Position numbers and translations under genes: made by a program. A stretch of DNA of 33,173 nucleotides from Lentzea aerocolonigenes (GTDB lineage Bacteria; Actinomycetota; Actinomycetes; Mycobacteriales; Pseudonocardiaceae): assembly GCF_000955955.1 (NCBI RefSeq), contig NZ_JYJG01000060.1, positions 1 through 33,173 on the forward strand. The letters are read 5' to 3'. The notes under the pieces were generated by a model. It saw only the letters and a list, made by a program, of their open reading frames with translations. It was not told where the DNA came from and ran no database searches. Shown here piece after piece: positions 23,317 to 30,975 of the stretch. Within the stretch, counting starts at the first letter, position 1; every line of letters begins with the position of its first letter.

Positions 23317-23665
23317 TCGGGCACTGCTCCTGCACGCCGGTGGCGGCGACCTCCAGCAACGCCAGCCGCACGCGGTCGAGGTCGCGCAGGCGTTGCTCGA
23401 TCTCGGCGACCTTCTCGGTGATGACGTCACCGAAGTCGTCGTCGGTCGCTCCGGACACGGCCAGAATCTGTTCGACCTCGGCCAGGGTGAAGCCGAGCCG
23501 CTGGGCACGGCGGACGAACTTCAACCGCCGCAACGCCTCGCGGTCGTAGTGGCGGTAGCCGCCGTGGGTGCGGGCGGTGGGCGTGACGAGGCCGCGGCGC
23601 TCGTAGAACCGCACGGTGCTGATGCCCACCCCGGCGGCGCGGGCCAGTTCGGATATGCGCACCAC
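23297..23665 (-). CDS. MerR family transcriptional regulator
   Basis: A 122-residue protein starting at GTG 23665 with a GGAGGT eight bases upstream (GTG 23662 is in frame). The N-terminus is a textbook MerR winged helix: ISELARAAGVGISTVRFYERRGLVTP, then GGYRHYDREALRRLKFVRRAQRLGFTLAEVEQIL. A coiled-coil dimer helix follows, ending EQCPIIAALD. The single Cys in ECP-like position recalls metal- or redox-sensing MerR proteins, but the paired Cys of MerR/ZntR/CueR is absent, so the signal is unknown. It is the last gene of a three-gene operon, starting six bases after the membrane-protein stop. Regulation of its own operon through the palindrome at 24046-24067 or the site near 24301 is inference. 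Confidence 0.9.
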   Translation of the reverse strand: MVRISELARAAGVGISTVRFYERRGLVTPTARTHGGYRHYDREALRRLKFVRRAQRLGFTLAEVEQILAVSGATDDDFGDVITEKVAEIEQRLRDLDRVRLALLEVAATGVQEQCPIIAALD

Positions 23666-23671
23666 CGGAAA

Positions 23672-24031
23672 CTACCTCCGGACCAACGCGCGCAGCTGGG
23701 CCGCGCCCCAGAACAGCTCCAGCGCCAGGAACACCGCCAGCACCGGCGTCTGCCCGTGCCACAACGCCCACACGAACCAGACGCTGAACAACGCACGTCC
23801 GGCGGTGTCGATGCCGATGAGCAGCGGTTCGGGCTTCTTCCAGCGCGCGATCGACCACATCACCACCACGGTGCCGAACAGCGTGGCGAACAGGAGGGTC
23901 ATGGCGTCCTCGGCGGGCGTGCCGAGCAGGCTCAGCAGCGCACCCGCCGTCCACGGCGTGAGGAAGGCGGCACTGGCCACCAGGTCGTACAGCGCACCGG
24001 CTCTGCCCCACCGGGCCACGTCTCGGGTCAT
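23672..24031 (-). CDS. Small integral membrane protein, middle gene of the MerR operon
   Basis: About 119 residues from ATG 24031 (MTRDVARWGRAGALYDL); GTG 24040 is an alternative, and the longer frame to 24112 overlaps the upstream gene. Three to four hydrophobic segments are visible (LYDLVASAAFLTPWTAGALLSLLG; AMTLLFATLFGTVVVMWSIA; GRALFSVWFVWALWHG; TPVLAVFLALELFWGAAQLRAL), with no enzyme motif. I do not recognise the family. It is flanked by a 70-residue membrane protein upstream and the MerR gene six bases downstream, which suggests a membrane response controlled by MerR. A function as transporter or sensor cannot be shown. Confidence 0.75.
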   Translation of the reverse strand: MTRDVARWGRAGALYDLVASAAFLTPWTAGALLSLLGTPAEDAMTLLFATLFGTVVVMWSIARWKKPEPLLIGIDTAGRALFSVWFVWALWHGQTPVLAVFLALELFWGAAQLRALVRR

Positions 24032-24045
24032 GGCGATCACGGTGG

Positions 24046-24067
24046 ACCCTGCACCTTGGTGCAAGGT
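24046..24067. promoter_or_regulatory. Imperfect 22-bp palindrome inside the MerR operon
   Basis: A TGCACC/GGTGCA core (read on the minus strand) with a 2-base centre is extended by ACC/GGT beyond one mismatch. It lies between the two membrane-protein genes, overlapping the stop of the first and ending 14 bases before the ATG of the second. MerR proteins bind dyads of this size, and TTGACC overlaps its edge (24070-24065); an RNA hairpin is the alternative. Confidence 0.45.
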
Positions 24068-24279
24068 CAAGCCTGACGTGCCCGGCGACGCGCGAGAGTC
24101 GGCAGGAACCACATGTAGACGCCGGTGCCCATCAACACGAAGAGCGGCAGCAACGGGACGTAGGACACCCAGATCACGGAGTTGTTCACGGTCAGCGCCA
24201 CGGCTGTGAACACGACGGTGGCCATGAAGACCATGCTGACCACGCGGTGGAACTTCCGGATCCCCTTGCTGCCGCTCAT
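24067..24279 (-). CDS. Small two-helix membrane protein, first gene of the MerR operon
   Basis: A 70-residue protein from ATG 24279, with a GGAGGA four bases upstream; the longer open frame to 24378 runs into the divergent control region. It starts MSGSKGIRKFHRVVSMVF and has two hydrophobic segments, about residues 15-34 and 38-60, ending in a basic tail ARRRARQA. This topology is a small alpha-helical membrane protein with both ends probably cytosolic. No family was recognised with confidence. Gene order and spacing place it first in an operon with another membrane protein and MerR. Confidence 0.75.
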   Translation of the reverse strand: MSGSKGIRKFHRVVSMVFMATVVFTAVALTVNNSVIWVSYVPLLPLFVLMGTGVYMWFLPTLARRRARQA

Positions 24280-24300
24280 GTCGTCCTCCCAGGTCGGTGT

Positions 24301-24312
24301 GTTGTGGACAAC
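24301..24312. promoter_or_regulatory. Inverted repeat in the divergent region before the LuxR-type regulator gene
   Basis: GTTGT and ACAAC arms with a 2-base centre, lying 22 bases upstream of the membrane-protein start and about 70 bases before the LuxR-type gene. It is a possible operator for either direction. Confidence 0.3.
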
Positions 24313-24381
24313 GTTAAGAGCAGCCGGTGATCCGCGCTTCTCGATTCCTGATCGGATGACGGACCCAGTAGGTTGCACGGC

Positions 24382-27123
24382 ATGCAGTACACGTCCCCCG
24401 TGCTGGTGGGCCGGAGCGCGGAGACATCAGCACTGCGGGCCGCGGTGGCACGGGCCGAGCAACGTCGCGGTGGCGCGGCGTTCCTGGTGGGGGAACCGGG
24501 AATCGGCAAGTCGCGGCTCGCGTCGGAGATCGCCGGGCACGCCTCGCGGCGCGGGTTCCGCGTGCTCAGAGGGCGGGCCAGCCGAGCCGTGCCGTTGCGG
24601 GCGCTGTGCGAGGCGGTTCTGTCGGCTTTTCGCAGGACGGTTCCGGACGAGCAGCAGCTCGGCGCGTACCTGCCCGTGCTGCTCAGGATGACCCCGGACG
24701 CGACCGCCGGAGTGCCGGATCCGGCCGTGGTCAGGGCCGAGGCGGTCCTGCGACTGCTCACGGCCGAGAAAACCGTTGTGGTGCTTGAAGATCTGCACGA
24801 CGCGGACGACGAGACACTGGCCGTTGTCGACTACCTGCTCGACAACCTCGCCGGCGAACCCGTCCTGCTCCTGGCCACGTTGCGGCCGCATCCCGATGGC
24901 GCGCACCAGCTCGCGCACGCGGCCGCGGCGCGCCGGGTCGCGGGTGTGGTGCGGCTGGGCGGGTTGACGGACGCGGAAGTTGCCGAGCTGGCAAGGCACT
25001 GCCTCGGTGAACCCGCGCCGGACGACGTGCTGGCGACGCTCACCAAGACCGCGGACGGAGTGCCGTTCGTGGTCGAGGAGCTGCTCAACGGCGACCTGCA
25101 GGCCGGTGTGCCGCCCACGGTCGCGGCCGCCACGCTGGCACGGGTCGACGCGCTCGAACCCGGCTGCGTCGCGTTGCTCGAAGCGGCCGCGATCTTCGGC
25201 AGCACGTTCCCGCTGGACGTCGTGCAAGCCATGACCGGCCTGGACGAGGAGTTGCTGCACCAGGCCGAACGCGCGCAGCTGCTCAACGGCCACACGTTCC
25301 GGCACGCGCTGACCGCCGACGCGATCCGCGGCCGCATGACGCCGACGGCCAGGGCGACGCTGGCACGCACCGCCGCTGAAACCACGGAATCCTTGCGCCC
25401 CAACGAGTTGGAGCTCATCGCGGAACTCTGGGCAGCAGGTGGTGAGCACGCAAAAGCCGTCGGCTGCCTGACCAGGGCAGGACGGCACGCGGCCGCGCTG
25501 GGCAGATTCGGCACCGCGATAGAGCTGCTCGAACGCGGTCAGGCACTGCAGGGTGCCGACCCGGACCTCGCCGCGGACCTCCTCGACGCACTCGCCGCAG
25601 TCCTCCCGCTGGCCGCGGTGGTCGTGCCCGCGGACAACGGCGCGCGGGCTTTCGCGTTGGGAGAACGACTTCAGCAGGCCTTGACCGCGTCCGGAGCCAA
25701 CCAGGAACGAAGAGCCGTGGTGCGGCTGGCGCAGGCCAGAGTCGCGGCCGTCGCGGGCGAGTGGGAACGCGGGCTCGACCTGATCGCGGCCGCCAAGGAG
25801 ACCTGCGCGGCCGTCGACGTCGTCAAAGCCGCGCTCCTGCTCGGACTCAACCAGCTCGACCTCCTGCCCAAGGCCCGCGAACTGGCCGGACGCGCGGCGG
25901 CGACCGGAACTCCGGAGATCGTCTGCGAAGCCCTCGAAGTGCTCACCCGGTGCACCAGAGGCCAGGACCTCGCCGAGGCACGGCAGCACATCCAGCGCTG
26001 GCTGCAGGTCGCGGAACAGCACGGACTCGCGGCGTGGCGGCTCAGAGCGTTGCTGGAGCTGGGGATCACGGACAAGTACCTGACCGTCGGCGTCGACACC
26101 CTGCACGCGGCCAGACGCGCGGCCGAGAACGCCGGCGCGATAGTGATCATGATCGCCGCCGACCTCCACCTCGGCGCGACCTACATCGTCCGCGGCGAGT
26201 ACGCCAAGGCCGCTGAACACGGTGTCCAAGCGAAACAAGCCGCGGAGAAGCTCGGGCTGCACGCGTTGAGGGCGCTCGCGATCGCCATCGAGGCCGGCAT
26301 CGCGTCCACGCACGGCAACCGCAAGGCGACGGACCAGGCGTTGGCGCAACTGCGCGATCACGGCGGGTCCGCGGAGATCTGGGCCTACAGCTCGGCGGTC
26401 TGCGCGTTGATGGAGGAGCAGTACGACCGCGCGCTGACCGAGTTCGACGCGATCGAAAGCGAGGTCACCGAACCGCGAATCCTGCGTGGCACGTTCTACC
26501 AGGGCCCGCGGCTGCTGGTCAGGGTCGCGCACGGCCTCGCGAACTGGCAGGAGTACGAACGGCTCGCGGACTCCCACCTCGCGCAGGTCCAGCTGCACCG
26601 CACGTACTTCGCGTGGAGCCGCGCGATCCTGCACGGTCGCGATGGCCAGGCGAGCAAGGCGAACGTCGCCGCGCAGGAAGCACTCGAGCTCAGCACCGGA
26701 CTCGGCCTGCCGCGCTACCTCGGGCTGAGGCTCGCCGGCCCGGCCGCGCTCGCCGACGGCTGGGGCGAGCCGCTGGAGTGGTTGCGCGAGGCCGAGGAGC
26801 ACTTCCACCGGTTCGACGTGCCGGCCGCCGCCGCGTGCCGTGCGCTGCTCCGGGAAGCCGGTGCGCCCAAGCAACGACGGCGGCGCGACCACGGCACCGT
26901 GCCCGCCGAGCTGCGCAAGGCCGGCGTCACGGTCCGTGAGTTCGAGGTGCTGCGGCTCGTCGTGGAACGGTTCGGCAACGCCGAGATCGCCGAACGGCTG
27001 TTCCTGTCCCCCCGAACGGTCGAACGCCACGTCGCCAGCCTGCGCGAGCGCACCGGCCAGACGTCCAGGGCCGACCTCATCCGCTACGCCCGCCCGCTAA
27101 TTGGGGGGTCCGCCCGCATGTAG
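24382..27123 (+). CDS. Large ATP-binding LuxR-family regulator (LAL type)
   Basis: A 913-residue protein from ATG 24382 (TTG 24373 is in frame). It begins with the typical VLVGRSAETSALRAAV, then Walker A GEPGIGKS at 37-44 and Walker B VVVLEDLHDAD near 135. A long helical, TPR-like middle region follows, and the C-terminal LuxR/GerE helix-turn-helix is VTVREFEVLRLVVERFGNAEIAERLFLSPRTVERHVASL. LAL regulators activate transcription of polyketide, sugar-use or other clusters. No obvious target cluster is nearby; the divergent MerR operon is one candidate by position. The middle region is poorly conserved in this family, so the signal is unknown. Confidence 0.92.
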   Translation: MQYTSPVLVGRSAETSALRAAVARAEQRRGGAAFLVGEPGIGKSRLASEIAGHASRRGFRVLRGRASRAVPLRALCEAVLSAFRRTVPDEQQLGAYLPVLLRMTPDATAGVPDPAVVRAEAVLRLLTAEKTVVVLEDLHDADDETLAVVDYLLDNLAGEPVLLLATLRPHPDGAHQLAHAAAARRVAGVVRLGGLTDAEVAELARHCLGEPAPDDVLATLTKTADGVPFVVEELLNGDLQAGVPPTVAAATLARVDALEPGCVALLEAAAIFGSTFPLDVVQAMTGLDEELLHQAERAQLLNGHTFRHALTADAIRGRMTPTARATLARTAAETTESLRPNELELIAELWAAGGEHAKAVGCLTRAGRHAAALGRFGTAIELLERGQALQGADPDLAADLLDALAAVLPLAAVVVPADNGARAFALGERLQQALTASGANQERRAVVRLAQARVAAVAGEWERGLDLIAAAKETCAAVDVVKAALLLGLNQLDLLPKARELAGRAAATGTPEIVCEALEVLTRCTRGQDLAEARQHIQRWLQVAEQHGLAAWRLRALLELGITDKYLTVGVDTLHAARRAAENAGAIVIMIAADLHLGATYIVRGEYAKAAEHGVQAKQAAEKLGLHALRALAIAIEAGIASTHGNRKATDQALAQLRDHGGSAEIWAYSSAVCALMEEQYDRALTEFDAIESEVTEPRILRGTFYQGPRLLVRVAHGLANWQEYERLADSHLAQVQLHRTYFAWSRAILHGRDGQASKANVAAQEALELSTGLGLPRYLGLRLAGPAALADGWGEPLEWLREAEEHFHRFDVPAAAACRALLREAGAPKQRRRRDHGTVPAELRKAGVTVREFEVLRLVVERFGNAEIAERLFLSPRTVERHVASLRERTGQTSRADLIRYARPLIGGSARM

Positions 27124-27378
27124 GCGCGCGCGGAGATCGGCAGACTCCTCACCAAGCCCGAGTGATGCCGGGTGTTCGAGGAGGGGGAGCAAGATGCGTG
27201 CAAACGGCTGGCCTGGTCCAGTGCGACGCTGAGGTGAACGGTGGCGCTGGACGCGGTGGGGTGTCCAGCGCCGTCGAAACCGATGACGGAAACTTTCTTG
27301 GCACGAGATGTCGATACCGGCGTCTCCCGTTCGACGCACTGACAGAACACCACGTCAGAACAGCCAAGGAGAACTCCG
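27124..27378 (+). other. Intergenic region with no recognised gene
   Basis: This 255-base gap carries a perfect 10-bp stem (27243-27252/27263-27272, 10-base loop), annotated separately. The heptamer CGATACC at 27312-27318 is the same as the arms found upstream of the HAD gene. Frames open on both strands here have no family features, and no convincing promoter was found. Confidence 0.4.
27243..27272 (+). terminator. Possible terminator hairpin after the LuxR-type gene
   Basis: A perfect 10-bp inverted repeat (GGCGCTGGAC with GTCCAGCGCC) with a 10-base loop, 119 bases after the LuxR-type gene stop and about 107 bases before the reductase gene. There is no T-tract. It could instead be a leader element of the reductase gene. 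Confidence 0.45.
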
Positions 27379-27951
27379 ATGCGCACCCTGATCGCCACCG
27401 CGTTCGTCTCGCTCGACGGCGTCGTCGAAGCCCCCGGCGGCGAGCCCGGGCACCGCAGCTCCGGCTGGACCTTCAAGGACATCGAGTTCGACGAGGCCGC
27501 CTACGAGATCAAGGGCCGCGAGCAGGACGAGGCCGCGGCGATGATGATGGGACGGGTCAGCTACGAGGCGTTCTCCCCGGTGTGGCCGACCCTCGACTAC
27601 TTCCCGAAGTACAACGTGATGCCGAAGTACGTCGTCTCCAGCACGCTGAAGGAAGACCAGCTCGTCGACAACTGGGGCGACATCACGATCCTGCGGTCGC
27701 TCGACGACGTGGCCGCGCTGAAGGAGACCGAGGGCGGCCCGATCTCCGTCCACGGCAGCGCGACGCTCAACCGCAACCTGTCCGACGCGGGCCTGATCGA
27801 CCGCTACCACCTGCTGGTGTTCCCGGTGCTGCTCGGCGCGGGCAAGCGGCTGTTCAGCGAGACCGACAAGGACAAGCAGCTGCTGAAGGTCGTCGAGAGC
27901 GAGACGTACTCGAACGGCATCCAGAAGCTGGTCTACGACGTGGTGCGCTGA
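27379..27951 (+). CDS. Dihydrofolate reductase/RibD C-terminal family protein
   Basis: A 190-residue protein from ATG 27379 with AAGGAG seven bases upstream. It opens MRTLIATAFVSLDGVVEAPGG, the normal start of the DHFR-like RibD_C family, followed by MMMGRVSYEAFSP, an SSTL strand and ISVHGSATLNRNLSDAGLIDRYHLLVFPVLLGAGKRLF. This matches the YwjB/YyaP group of NADPH-dependent reductases of unknown substrate. It lacks the residues expected of true folate-reducing DHFR, so a folate role is unlikely. It stands alone, convergent with the HAD gene. No regulator is directly attached. Confidence 0.9.
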   Translation: MRTLIATAFVSLDGVVEAPGGEPGHRSSGWTFKDIEFDEAAYEIKGREQDEAAAMMMGRVSYEAFSPVWPTLDYFPKYNVMPKYVVSSTLKEDQLVDNWGDITILRSLDDVAALKETEGGPISVHGSATLNRNLSDAGLIDRYHLLVFPVLLGAGKRLFSETDKDKQLLKVVESETYSNGIQKLVYDVVR

Positions 27952-28003
27952 CGCACCAGTTCGTCGAGGCGGATCCACGCCGGCGAGTCACTGCTCCAGC
28001 TCG

Positions 28004-28660
28004 TCAGTCACTGACGATGTCCACGACACCGGGGAACGAGTCGACGAGCCAGGTCGGGTTGGCGCTGAGCAGCTGTTCGCCGCTGTGCACGCCGTACGTG
28101 ACGCCGATCGACGACATCCCTGCCCCGTGGGCCATCAGCACGTCGTGCGTCGTGTCGCCGACCATCACCGCGTTCGCCGCGGACACGCCGAGTCGTTGCA
28201 GCACCAGCAAACCGGACTCGGGATCGGGCTTCGGCCTCGACACCTGGTCCGCGCCGACGACGACGGAGAACTCCTCGCGCAGACCGGCAGCGACGAGCAA
28301 CGCCTCGGCGTTCGCGAGGTACTTGCTGGTCGCGACGGCGAGGAGGAAACCGCCCTCCCGCAACGACCGCAGCCCGTCGGCCACGCCCGGGAACACCAGC
28401 CGCGGCGCTTTCGGCAGCACGATCTCGCGGAACGTCGACAGGTAGAACTCGACGCACCTCGCGACGACCGGGTCGTCGTCGGGAATCCCGAGCACCTTCG
28501 CGAACGCCACGGGCAGCGGGAGGCCGATCGTGGCGCGGACCGAGCCGGAGTCCACTGTGGGCAGACCGAGCTGGGCGAACACCGCGGCGAACGTCGTGAC
28601 GATCCCGCGCGGGGTGTCGACGAGCGTGCCGTCCAGGTCGAAGATCACGCAGCGTTTCAT
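28004..28660 (-). CDS. HAD-family phosphatase, phosphoglycolate phosphatase-like
   Basis: A 218-residue protein from ATG 28660, with GGGAGG five bases upstream; the longer frame to 28822 is not supported. Motif I FDLDGTLVDT gives nucleophile D8 and acid D10, followed by a cap domain, motif II VATSKY, the Lys in SRPKPDPES and motif IV MVGDTTHDVLMAH. It dephosphorylates small phosphorylated compounds in the cytosol (Gph/PpaX type). Its stop lies within a CGTCAGT-C-ACTGACG inverted repeat (28002-28016). CGATACC and GGTATCG arms, 19 bases apart, lie upstream of the start. The precise substrate is unknown. Confidence 0.9.
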   Translation of the reverse strand: MKRCVIFDLDGTLVDTPRGIVTTFAAVFAQLGLPTVDSGSVRATIGLPLPVAFAKVLGIPDDDPVVARCVEFYLSTFREIVLPKAPRLVFPGVADGLRSLREGGFLLAVATSKYLANAEALLVAAGLREEFSVVVGADQVSRPKPDPESGLLVLQRLGVSAANAVMVGDTTHDVLMAHGAGMSSIGVTYGVHSGEQLLSANPTWLVDSFPGVVDIVSD

Positions 28661-28700
28661 GACGGGCCTCCCGTGGTGGAAGAACGCACGGCCCGCGTCT

Positions 28701-28733
28701 CGATACCGGCTGGCACGCGACTGGATGGTATCG
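28701..28733. promoter_or_regulatory. Inverted repeat between the HAD and HAF-repeat genes
   Basis: CGATACC (28701-28707) and GGTATCG (28727-28733) form a perfect 7-bp inverted repeat with a 19-base spacer, within the region between the divergent HAD and HAF-repeat genes. A single CGATACC also occurs upstream of the reductase gene. It may be an operator, or the arms may be -10-like boxes facing each way. Confidence 0.3.
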
Positions 28734-28822
28734 AAGGACTCATCCGAACGGACAGATTCCCAAGTGGACCGGCGCGTGTGAGAATCCGTGCAACTGGGGG
28801 ATGGATCGACTGGGGGACTCAC

Positions 28823-29752
28823 ATGCGTCGCACGACGTTGGTTTGCGCTGCGCTCCTGTCACTGCTGGCACCGGCCGTGCCGGCGCAGGCGCAGGACCTC
28901 TGCACCTGGACGTCGTCGGAACTGCCGCTGCCCACCGGCGTCACGAGCGGGCAGGCGCTGTTCGCGGCACCGAACGGCAACCTGGCGGGACAGGCGAGCT
29001 CAGGAGCGTTGCTGCTCTGGCACAACGGCGCGTCCGTCGCGGTGAACGCGCCGGTCACGACCCAGATCTCGCTTCGCGGCCTCAACGGCAGCGGGGAGCT
29101 CGTGGGCTGGGACGGGCGGACCCGAACGGCTTTCGTGTACCGCGACGGGATCTTCCAGACTCTGCCCACACCATCGCCCGCGGAGAACGGCACGTCCGCG
29201 GATGGCATCAACGAGGCGGGAGACGTGGTGGGCACGGCCTACTCCTCCTCCTGGCCGCCTTACCGCACCGTGGTGTGGCCGCGCAGCCAGCCGGGCACCT
29301 ACCGGTTCGTCGCCGAAGACGTGGCTCTGGGCATCGACGACGCCGGCCGCGCGGTGACCGAGAAGGGCTACGTGGTGAACCCGGACGGGACGCGGGGTGA
29401 TCTGGAGAGCTCGCCGAACCTCAACATCCGCAAGTTCCAGGCGGGCCAGGCGCTCGGCAAGCAGTTCGGCGACTACCACGCCGTGTACCGGTGGGACGTC
29501 GCGACCGGCGCGGTCCTGCAGCGCTACGACGTGACCAGCCCGACGCCGATCGGCGTGAACAGCGCAGGTCAGCTGGCGACGTGGACCGAGAAGGCCAGTG
29601 GGAACGCCGTGAAGGTCTGGCGCGGCACCGACTACCTCGGTGAGCTCGGTGTCGGTGAACGCGTCCGCGCCGTGCAGGAGAACAACGATCTCGCCGGGCA
29701 GCGCAAGTCCGCTGCCGGCACCTGGGTTCCGGTGACCTGGACCTGCGCCTAG
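28823..29752 (+). CDS. Secreted HAF-repeat (beta-propeller-like) protein
   Basis: A 309-residue protein from ATG 28823, with GGGGGA six bases upstream; the frame is open far upstream, but that part lies antisense to the HAD gene. A signal peptide is evident (MRRTTLVCAALLSLLAPAVPAQA). The mature part has repeated short blades of the HAF type: LNGSGELVGW, INEAGDVVGTAY, IDDAGRAVTEKG and VNSAGQLATW, each an N-x-x-G-x-L/V-V-x-W/G pattern as in extracellular repeat proteins. Such proteins are exported and of unknown function. Its stop shares the CTAG with the stop of the convergent thioesterase. There are two nearly identical ACTGGGGGA segments just upstream. Confidence 0.8.
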   Translation: MRRTTLVCAALLSLLAPAVPAQAQDLCTWTSSELPLPTGVTSGQALFAAPNGNLAGQASSGALLLWHNGASVAVNAPVTTQISLRGLNGSGELVGWDGRTRTAFVYRDGIFQTLPTPSPAENGTSADGINEAGDVVGTAYSSSWPPYRTVVWPRSQPGTYRFVAEDVALGIDDAGRAVTEKGYVVNPDGTRGDLESSPNLNIRKFQAGQALGKQFGDYHAVYRWDVATGAVLQRYDVTSPTPIGVNSAGQLATWTEKASGNAVKVWRGTDYLGELGVGERVRAVQENNDLAGQRKSAAGTWVPVTWTCA

Positions 29753-30153
29753 TCGCGTGGCGGCCGGACGTCCCCGAGCACCTTGACCAGGACGTCCGGC
29801 AGCGCGATGGTCTCATGGTCCTCTGTGGACACCGTCGCGTAGACGACGCTGCCGCGGCAGGCGATCTCGCCGTCACGGAGGAACTCGAAGCCGAGCGTGA
29901 AGCTCTTGCCTCCGATGCGGGACGTGCTGAGCTGCACCTCGATCGTGTCCTGCCGCCGGACGCCTGAGCTGAAGTCGACGTCCACGTGCACGGCGTGGAC
30001 GTCGAACCCCATGCTCGGCCACGTGCTGTGCGGCAGGCCGCGGTCGGCGAAGAAGGCGTCGACCGCCTCGTCCACGTGGCCCAGGTACCACATGAAGAAC
30101 ATGACGCCCTGGCCGTCGATCTCGTAGAACCGCGGCTTGAAGCGGTAGCTCAC
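29749..30153 (-). CDS. Hotdog-fold acyl-CoA thioesterase (4HBT family)
   Basis: A 134-residue protein from GTG 30153, with GGAAGG seven bases upstream; the frame is open to 30207, but those residues look non-coding. The start VSYRFKPRFYEIDGQGVMFF, then MWYLGHVDEAVDAFFADRG, matches the 4-hydroxybenzoyl-CoA thioesterase motif with an acid near the N-terminus of the long helix. The typical VHVDVDFSSGVRRQDTIEV strands follow. It would hydrolyse an acyl-CoA thioester in the cytosol. Its GTG overlaps the stop of the upstream membrane-protein gene (GTGA), so the two are coupled. The acyl group cannot be inferred. Confidence 0.87.
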   Translation of the reverse strand: MSYRFKPRFYEIDGQGVMFFMWYLGHVDEAVDAFFADRGLPHSTWPSMGFDVHAVHVDVDFSSGVRRQDTIEVQLSTSRIGGKSFTLGFEFLRDGEIACRGSVVYATVSTEDHETIALPDVLVKVLGDVRPPRD

Positions 30154-30638
30154 CGCATCGCCTTCCCGACCGGCGGGATCACCGAGATCATCGACGCGGC
30201 CAGCCACAGCAGCAGCGCGATGCCCGGCACGATGATGAACGTGCCGGCGTGGTTGACCGCCAGCCGCACGATCGCGATGACGTAGTAGACGGACACGAGG
30301 AACCCCAGCCCGGCCAGGATCCAGCGCGCGAACCCGAGCCGCGCCATCAGCAGCGCGGTGAGCAGCAGCACCACCCCGCCCGCGGTGTAGGTGGCCGCGA
30401 TCGCCGCGTCACCGTTGCCGATGACGTCGCGCGGCAGGATGATCCCGATCAACGCGACGGCGGCCTCCGGGGTCTGGGCGACGCCCTTGCCCTGCTCGGA
30501 GTTGAGTGCTGCCAGCACGAAGCACAGCACCGACACCACCAGCCACAGCCCGCCCGCGAGGAACGCGGGTGCGATGCTCGGCCTCGGTGGAGGACCCCAC
30601 CCCGGCGGTTGCTGCTGCCAGCCCTGGTTCGGATGCAC
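30150..30638 (-). CDS. Four-helix membrane protein with Pro/Gln-rich N-terminus
   Basis: About 162 residues from GTG 30638 (VHPNQGWQQQPPGWGPPPRP); the frame is open to 30842, and GTG 30647 is an alternative. The cytosolic Pro/Gly/Gln-rich start is common in actinomycete membrane proteins. Four hydrophobic segments follow: FLAGGLWLVVSVLCFVLAAL, a segment around ATYTAGGVVLLLTALLMARLG, RWILAGLGFLVSVYYVIAIV, and TFIIVPGIALLLWLAASMIS. No motif identifies a function. Its stop overlaps the thioesterase start, so the two form one unit. Its relation to the SelW-like gene 52 bases upstream is uncertain. Confidence 0.8.
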   Translation of the reverse strand: MHPNQGWQQQPPGWGPPPRPSIAPAFLAGGLWLVVSVLCFVLAALNSEQGKGVAQTPEAAVALIGIILPRDVIGNGDAAIAATYTAGGVVLLLTALLMARLGFARWILAGLGFLVSVYYVIAIVRLAVNHAGTFIIVPGIALLLWLAASMISVIPPVGKAMR

Positions 30639-30690
30639 GAAGGTCACGATACGAGCCCAGGCGTCCGCGCGGACGTCGTTCGGCAGACAC

Positions 30691-30975
30691 CTACGAGTGT
30701 TTGCGATCGGTGTGGCCCAACGAACGTTCCGGGGCCACCCGGTCGCGCACCAGCTGCTTGAGCACGGCGAGGTCCGGGAAGCCCTCCTGCTCCTTGCGCG
30801 ACCAGACGGTCTCGCCGTCGATCCGCACGTCGAACACGCCACCGGTGCCGGGGATCAGCGCGACCTCACCCAGTTCGGTGGTGAACGTGGTCAGCAACTC
30901 CTGCGCTGTCCACCCGGCGCGCAGCAGCCACCGGCACTGGGTGCAGTACTCGATCTCCAGACGCGGCGTTCTCAT
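30691..30975 (-). CDS. SelW/Rdx-family thioredoxin-like protein with CTQC motif
   Basis: A 94-residue protein from ATG 30975, which overlaps the stop of the regulator gene (ATGA). It begins MRTPRLEIEYCTQCRWLLRA, with C11 and C14 forming the CxxC motif of the Rdx (SelW/SelT/SelH) family; the position used by selenocysteine in selenoproteins is Cys here. GTGGVFDVRIDGETVWSRKEQEGFPD is the second typical segment. Members have a thioredoxin-like fold and presumed redox roles. As it is coupled to an MmyB-type regulator and divergent from an alcohol dehydrogenase, a redox or electrophile response is likely (inference). No UGA-Sec or SECIS is involved. Confidence 0.85.
   Translation of the reverse strand: MRTPRLEIEYCTQCRWLLRAGWTAQELLTTFTTELGEVALIPGTGGVFDVRIDGETVWSRKEQEGFPDLAVLKQLVRDRVAPERSLGHTDRKHS

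Noticed and set aside
21109..23508. 799-codon minus-strand frame opposite the SARP gene
   Set aside because: It is antisense to a gene with clear domains and has no motif of its own.
24427..27030. 867-codon minus-strand frame opposite the LuxR-type gene
   Set aside because: It is the antisense shadow of the ATPase regulator.
27084..27482. 132-codon minus-strand frame in the gap before the reductase
   Set aside because: It overlaps both flanking genes, has no family features and lacks a ribosome-binding site.
28085..28822. Upstream extension of the HAF-repeat frame
   Set aside because: It is antisense to the HAD phosphatase; the signal peptide starts at ATG 28823.
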